From: Desulfobacteraceae bacterium UBA5623
GTDB taxonomy: Bacteria; Desulfobacterota; DSM-4660; Desulfatiglandales; Desulfatiglandaceae
Reading direction: 5' to 3'
Assembly: GCA_002424495.1 (NCBI GenBank)
Contig: DIKH01000129.1
Location: forward strand, 354-7,642
DNA: 7,289 bases
This document shows positions 5,682 through 7,289 of this stretch, in pieces. Position numbers and translations under genes: made by a program. How positions within the stretch are numbered: position 1 is the first letter of the stretch; each line of letters begins with the position of its first letter. Below the pieces are notes generated by a model. The model ran no database searches. It saw only the letters and a program-made list of their open reading frames with translations, and was not told where the DNA came from.

Positions 5682-6011
5682 CTATTCACCATACATTTCG
5701 GTGATTATTCTTCGCAACTGAGAACCTTGAGGACCAGATAACCGATCAATTTTTTGCCGCAAACGTTTTTTGCTGATTGCTCGTATTTGATCCACAGCAA
5801 CTTCAGCTTGTTTACCGGCACAATCAATCTGTAGCCGCGTTCTCCATTTCGGGTGGAGCCTTGAAGTCAAGGGACAAATAACAACTGTTTCCAAATTCGT
5901 GTTCATTTCATCTTCGCTAATGATAACTACCGGACGAATTTTATTGATTTCACTGCCAATGGTTGGATTCAAATCGGCAAAATAAATCTCGTATCGTTCA
6001 GGATTTGTCAA
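5682..6011 (-). CDS. mazF: MazF/PemK-family endoribonuclease toxin
   Basis: An mRNA-cleaving toxin of 109 residues from the start preferred here. The family core is plain: RYEIYFADLNPTIGSEINKI (6-25), RPVVIIS (26-32) with the catalytic-type arginine R26, CPLTSR (46-51) with the catalytic threonine T49, then a strand around QAEVAVDQIRAISKKRL (68-84). Start choice: ATGs exist at 6032 and 6020, but GGAGG (6021-6025) abuts the latter and lies nine bases before a TTG at 6011. Starting at that TTG gives the usual MazF beginning (M)TNPERYEIYF. The start overlaps the end of the antitoxin gene by 14 bp. The toxin appears intact, unlike the two related fragments to its right. Confidence 0.92.
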   Translation of the reverse strand: MTNPERYEIYFADLNPTIGSEINKIRPVVIISEDEMNTNLETVVICPLTSRLHPKWRTRLQIDCAGKQAEVAVDQIRAISKKRLRQKIDRLSGPQGSQLRRIITEMYGE

Positions 6012-6273
6012 CGTCGTCATCCTCCAGGCCATCTATAAGAGTAGATTCATAATCGCTCCAGTCTTCATCCTCGTTAGCCATGGCTTTATAGGTCTCGCCC
6101 CAGGAAAGCTTATCGTCATGTTTTTTTCGGAGAAGAAGACCTTGATCGGTCTCTTCAAGGACTAACGAATCAGTTAAACCATATTTTTGTAAAAGATTTT
6201 TTGGCAGGCGGACACCTAATGAGTTACCAATGGGAACTATTTTAATATCTCTGGCGCGTATATGTTTTTCCAT
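5998..6273 (-). CDS. mazE: MazE-type antitoxin with AbrB/SpoVT DNA-binding fold
   Basis: A 91-residue antitoxin. Residues about 8-50 form a swapped-hairpin AbrB domain (RDIKIVPIGNSLGVRLPKNL and on to GLLLRK), including the GNSxGVRLPK signature that contacts DNA. The remainder (about 56-91) is an acidic tail with SWGETYKAM and DEDWSDYESTLIDGLEDDD, the part that normally wraps around and blocks MazF. The ATG at 6273 has GGAGG seven bases before it. It is the first gene of the pair and overlaps the toxin start, so toxin translation is coupled to it. A near-perfect palindrome 36 bp upstream is the probable autoregulatory site. The length is typical and nothing is missing. Confidence 0.92.
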   Translation of the reverse strand: MEKHIRARDIKIVPIGNSLGVRLPKNLLQKYGLTDSLVLEETDQGLLLRKKHDDKLSWGETYKAMANEDEDWSDYESTLIDGLEDDDVDKS

Positions 6274-6308
6274 AGCATTACCTCCGAAACTGAGACCGTA
6301 TCACAATA

Positions 6309-6323
6309 TAATTACTGTAATTA
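6309..6323. promoter_or_regulatory. palindromic operator candidate upstream of mazE
   Basis: TAATTAC-T-GTAATTA is a 7+7 dyad with one central base, 36 bp upstream of the mazE start. It is flanked by AATAT elements. AbrB-fold antitoxins repress their own promoter through such AT-rich dyads, so an autoregulatory role is likely but not shown. Confidence 0.5.
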
Positions 6324-6367
6324 CAATATGGTCATTTTGACAAAAAAATGCAATATTTTCTTACACC

Positions 6368-6478
6368 CCAAAGAACATCAGATCGAAAGTCCTGATCCAG
6401 GCGGCAGGCAAACTTTCAGAAAGATCTTTTCAGCAAATATGGGACAACACGGAAGATGCCGAGTATGACACCTTATAA
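6368..6478 (+). pseudogene. headless antitoxin fragment (copy 1 of a decayed antitoxin-MazF pair)
   Basis: The frame ending at TAA 6476-6478 reads RSKVLIQAAGKLSE (from about 6380) then RSFQQIWDNTEDAEYDTL, the C-terminal half of a small helical antitoxin that accompanies MazF-type toxins. The WDN-x-E-D-x-x-Y-D ending is characteristic. No in-frame ATG exists upstream, and homology to copy 2 (head at 6910) begins only near the RS pair, so roughly the first 35 residues are absent. The sequence upstream is instead the mazE promoter region. The toxin fragment starts inside this frame (ATG at 6465), the normal overlap of an antitoxin-toxin pair. Not expected to be expressed as a working antitoxin. 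Confidence 0.7.
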
Positions 6479-6617
6479 ATTCGGCGACATCATCCTGTGC
6501 CCCTTCACTGACCAGACAACCACTAAAAAGCGGCCTGCCGTGGTAATTAGCTCTGAAGAGTATAATAGCAGACGGGACGATCTCATCATCATGGCCATCA
6601 GCAGCCTTACGTTTTAA
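6465..6617 (+). pseudogene. truncated MazF/PemK-type toxin (copy 1)
   Basis: The 50-codon frame starts MTPYKFGDIILCPFTDQTTT, continues KKRPAVVISSEEYN and ends DDLIIMAISSLTF. This is the first half of a PemK/MazF toxin, including the KKRP arginine and the MAIS strand. The C-terminal half is missing (family length is about 110 residues). The reading stops at TAA 6615-6617, which is part of a dispersed TTTAAGACCTGCCCC repeat, so the repeat both breaks the gene and supplies the stop. Relatives usually read PFPFTDQ where this has PFTDQ, so two residues also seem lost. Probably inactive. Confidence 0.75.
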
Positions 6618-6670
6618 GACCTGCCCCTATTTTTCTTATGACACAATGCCCATTAGTCAAGCCTGACCCC
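6613..6670. repeat. two copies of a dispersed AAGMCTGMCCCC repeat
   Basis: TTTAAGACCTGCCCCTAT (6613-6630) and GTCAAGCCTGACCCC (6656-6670) are variants of a short motif that also appears at 5641-5653 and 7166-7182, and more loosely at 3466-3474. The spacing and shared core point to a dispersed repeat or element end. Its identity is not known to me. Confidence 0.5.
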
Positions 6671-6690
6671 AATCCCAGACCCCAATCCCA
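6666..6690. repeat. 13-bp tandem duplication
   Basis: ACCCCAATCCCA occurs twice in a row (6666-6677 and 6679-6690) with one G between. The duplication joins the CTGACCCC repeat directly to the palindromic repeat at 6686-6704. Confidence 0.6.
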
Positions 6691-6704
6691 TGCGGCGCCT
6701 GGGA
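6686..6704. repeat. degenerate REP-like palindrome
   Basis: TCCCATGC-GGC-GCCTGGGA is an imperfect hairpin (one mismatch) followed by ACC. It is clearly related to the first hairpin of the 3397-3442 repeat and to 7113-7129. Confidence 0.55.
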
Positions 6705-6707
6705 ACC

Positions 6708-6909
6708 AAATGGCCATTTGTCGAGCCTGCCACCATGACTCCCCACATACCTTACAAGACACCAAGATAGGATCTTTTTATAAAATTATCCTCTTGCAAA
6801 AATCTGAACCACCCTCTAAGCTATTATTATATAGAAAGAAAAATTTTTAATGCAGCAAATCGTCCGTCCCCACATTACCCAAATCCAAACTTTAAAGAAG
6901 AGGACCGAC
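6708..6909. other. gene-free stretch before the second antitoxin copy
   Basis: No gene is recognised. The last part is AT-rich (TATTATTATATAG near 6824-6836) and may hold the promoter of the following antitoxin fragment, but I could not find a well-spaced -35 box. Confidence 0.3.
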
Positions 6910-7074
6910 ATGCAGACACAGCATACACAGGAACTTTTTAATAAGATTTGTAGGCTGCCACCGGAAAAGGTCGCTGAGGTCGAGGACTTTGTAGAATTTT
7001 TAAGATATCGTAGCGAGAATGACACCCTGATTAAGGCAGCAAGCATGGGACAACACGGAAGATGCCGAGTATGA
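6910..7074 (+). pseudogene. antitoxin with intact head and frameshifted tail (copy 2)
   Basis: The ATG at 6910 is preceded by AGAGG six bases upstream. It opens MQTQHTQELFNKICRLPPEK, then VAEVEDFVEFLRYRSENDTL and IKAAS, the N-terminal helical part of a small antitoxin (DUF2281-like LPPEKxxEVxDFVEFL pattern). After AAS the frame turns to MGQHGRCRV and stops at 7072-7074. The expected ending WDNTEDAEYDNI is present in another frame from 7046. Compared with copy 1, about 29 nt (AAACTTTCAG... through the CAAAT before TGG) are missing, which explains the shift. The DNA-binding or dimerising head could still be made, but the toxin-binding tail could not. A working shortened regulator is possible but unproven. 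Confidence 0.72.
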
Positions 7075-7169
7075 CAATATATAAATTCGGTAACATCATT
7101 CTGGTGCCCTTCTCCATGCGGCGCATGGGAACCAGACAAAATAACATTTCAAGACCCCAGCCATACTAA
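7071..7169 (+). pseudogene. truncated MazF/PemK-type toxin (copy 2)
   Basis: The frame starts MTIYKFGNIILVPF, the same N-terminus as copy 1, and is then replaced by SMRRMGTRQNNISRPQPY before a stop at 7167-7169. The change coincides with the palindrome at 7113-7129 and the following TTCAAGACCCC sequence. All catalytic positions of a MazF toxin lie beyond the break and are absent. It overlaps the end of the copy 2 antitoxin as in intact pairs. Dead by sequence. Confidence 0.75.
7113..7129. repeat. REP-like palindrome inside the broken toxin copy 2
   Basis: CCATGC-GGC-GCATGG is a perfect 6-bp hairpin with a 3-nt loop, followed by GAACC. It matches the core of the 3397-3420 hairpin and lies exactly where the toxin homology ends. 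Confidence 0.6.
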
Positions 7170-7182
7170 GACCTGACCCCCT
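7166..7182. repeat. dispersed AAGACCTGACCCC repeat copy
   Basis: CTAAGACCTGACCCCCT is the closest match in the window to the motif at 6613-6630 and 6656-6670. A looser TTCAAGACCCC lies just before it at 7148-7157. Confidence 0.5.
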
Positions 7183-7201
7183 ACTTTCCGGAGAAAAACA
7201 A

Positions 7202-7289
7202 ATGGAACCCGCTAAAATTGCCGATGAAATAAAAATGTTAAGTCTTCCGCAAAGACTGCTTCTGGCCCAGGATATCTGGGACACAATAG
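7202..7289 (+). CDS. PF09720-type addiction module antitoxin, N-terminus only
   Basis: An ATG at 7202 with GGAG eight bases upstream opens MEPAKIADEIKMLSLPQRLL followed by LAQDIWDTI, running off the window at 29 residues. The LSLPQRLLLAQDIWDTI pattern is the N-terminal helix of the 'addiction module component' antitoxins, the same family as the gene at 4992, though the two are not close copies. A RelE/ParE-type toxin would be expected just beyond the right edge. The start is well supported; completeness cannot be judged. Confidence 0.75.
   Translation, partial: MEPAKIADEIKMLSLPQRLLLAQDIWDTI

Noticed and set aside
6262..6468. 68-codon plus-strand frame ending GQHGRCRV
   Set aside because: This is the wrong frame of the headless antitoxin copy 1; the real homologous frame ends WDNTEDAEYDTL.
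6816..7139. 107-codon minus-strand frame
   Set aside because: It is antisense to antitoxin copy 2, with low-complexity cysteine/serine-rich translation and no family match.

Overview
The window looks like bacterial chromosome, most likely from a delta-proteobacterial (Desulfobacterota-type) anaerobe. The reasons are a small bacterial SRP RNA directly upstream of dnaX, a two-CW cysteine-rich protein, moderate base composition, and short palindromic and 'AAGCCTGACCCC'-type intergenic repeats that I associate with such genomes. The assignment is inference; there is no rRNA or species marker here.

Layout. Positions 1-636 are housekeeping and read leftward: the SRP 4.5S-type RNA (536-636), then the N-terminal 136 residues of DnaX (tau/gamma clamp-loader subunit), cut by the window edge. 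Positions 637-1335 hold no intact large gene: an unassigned stretch, the left end and broken orfA of an IS3-family element (about 894-1097), then a run of hairpins around a possible 29-residue ORF. Positions 1336-2166 are a leftward two-gene operon (two-CW cysteine-rich protein, then a DoxX-like membrane protein). It is divergent from a LysR-type regulator (2403-3371) across a 236-bp AT-rich control region, which suggests that the regulator controls the pair. A twin-hairpin REP-like repeat separates the regulator from a convergent AAA ATPase with a DUF4143-type C-terminus (3482-4717).

From about 4990 to the right edge the window is a toxin-antitoxin cluster. (1) An intact PF09720-type antitoxin plus RelE/ParE toxin (4992-5509, overlapping ATGA junction). 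(2) An intact leftward AbrB-type MazE plus MazF/PemK pair (6273-5682), with a palindrome upstream. (3) A first decayed copy of a second MazF-type pair (about 6368-6617): a headless antitoxin and a 50-residue toxin fragment. (4) A second, differently damaged copy of the same pair (6910-7169): the antitoxin head is intact but a roughly 29-nt deletion frameshifts its tail, and the toxin stops after about 14 native residues inside a palindromic repeat. (5) The start of another PF09720-type antitoxin (7202 to edge). Copies 3 and 4 share an identical 32-nt block and are clearly related.

The strongest signal beyond ordinary annotation is that each broken toxin ends where a dispersed short repeat begins. 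The right half therefore reads as an accessory TA and repeat zone where loci are duplicated and eroded. I see no convincing new multi-gene system. The most curious leads are the TA graveyard, the LysR/two-CW/DoxX module and the hairpin-enclosed small ORF.
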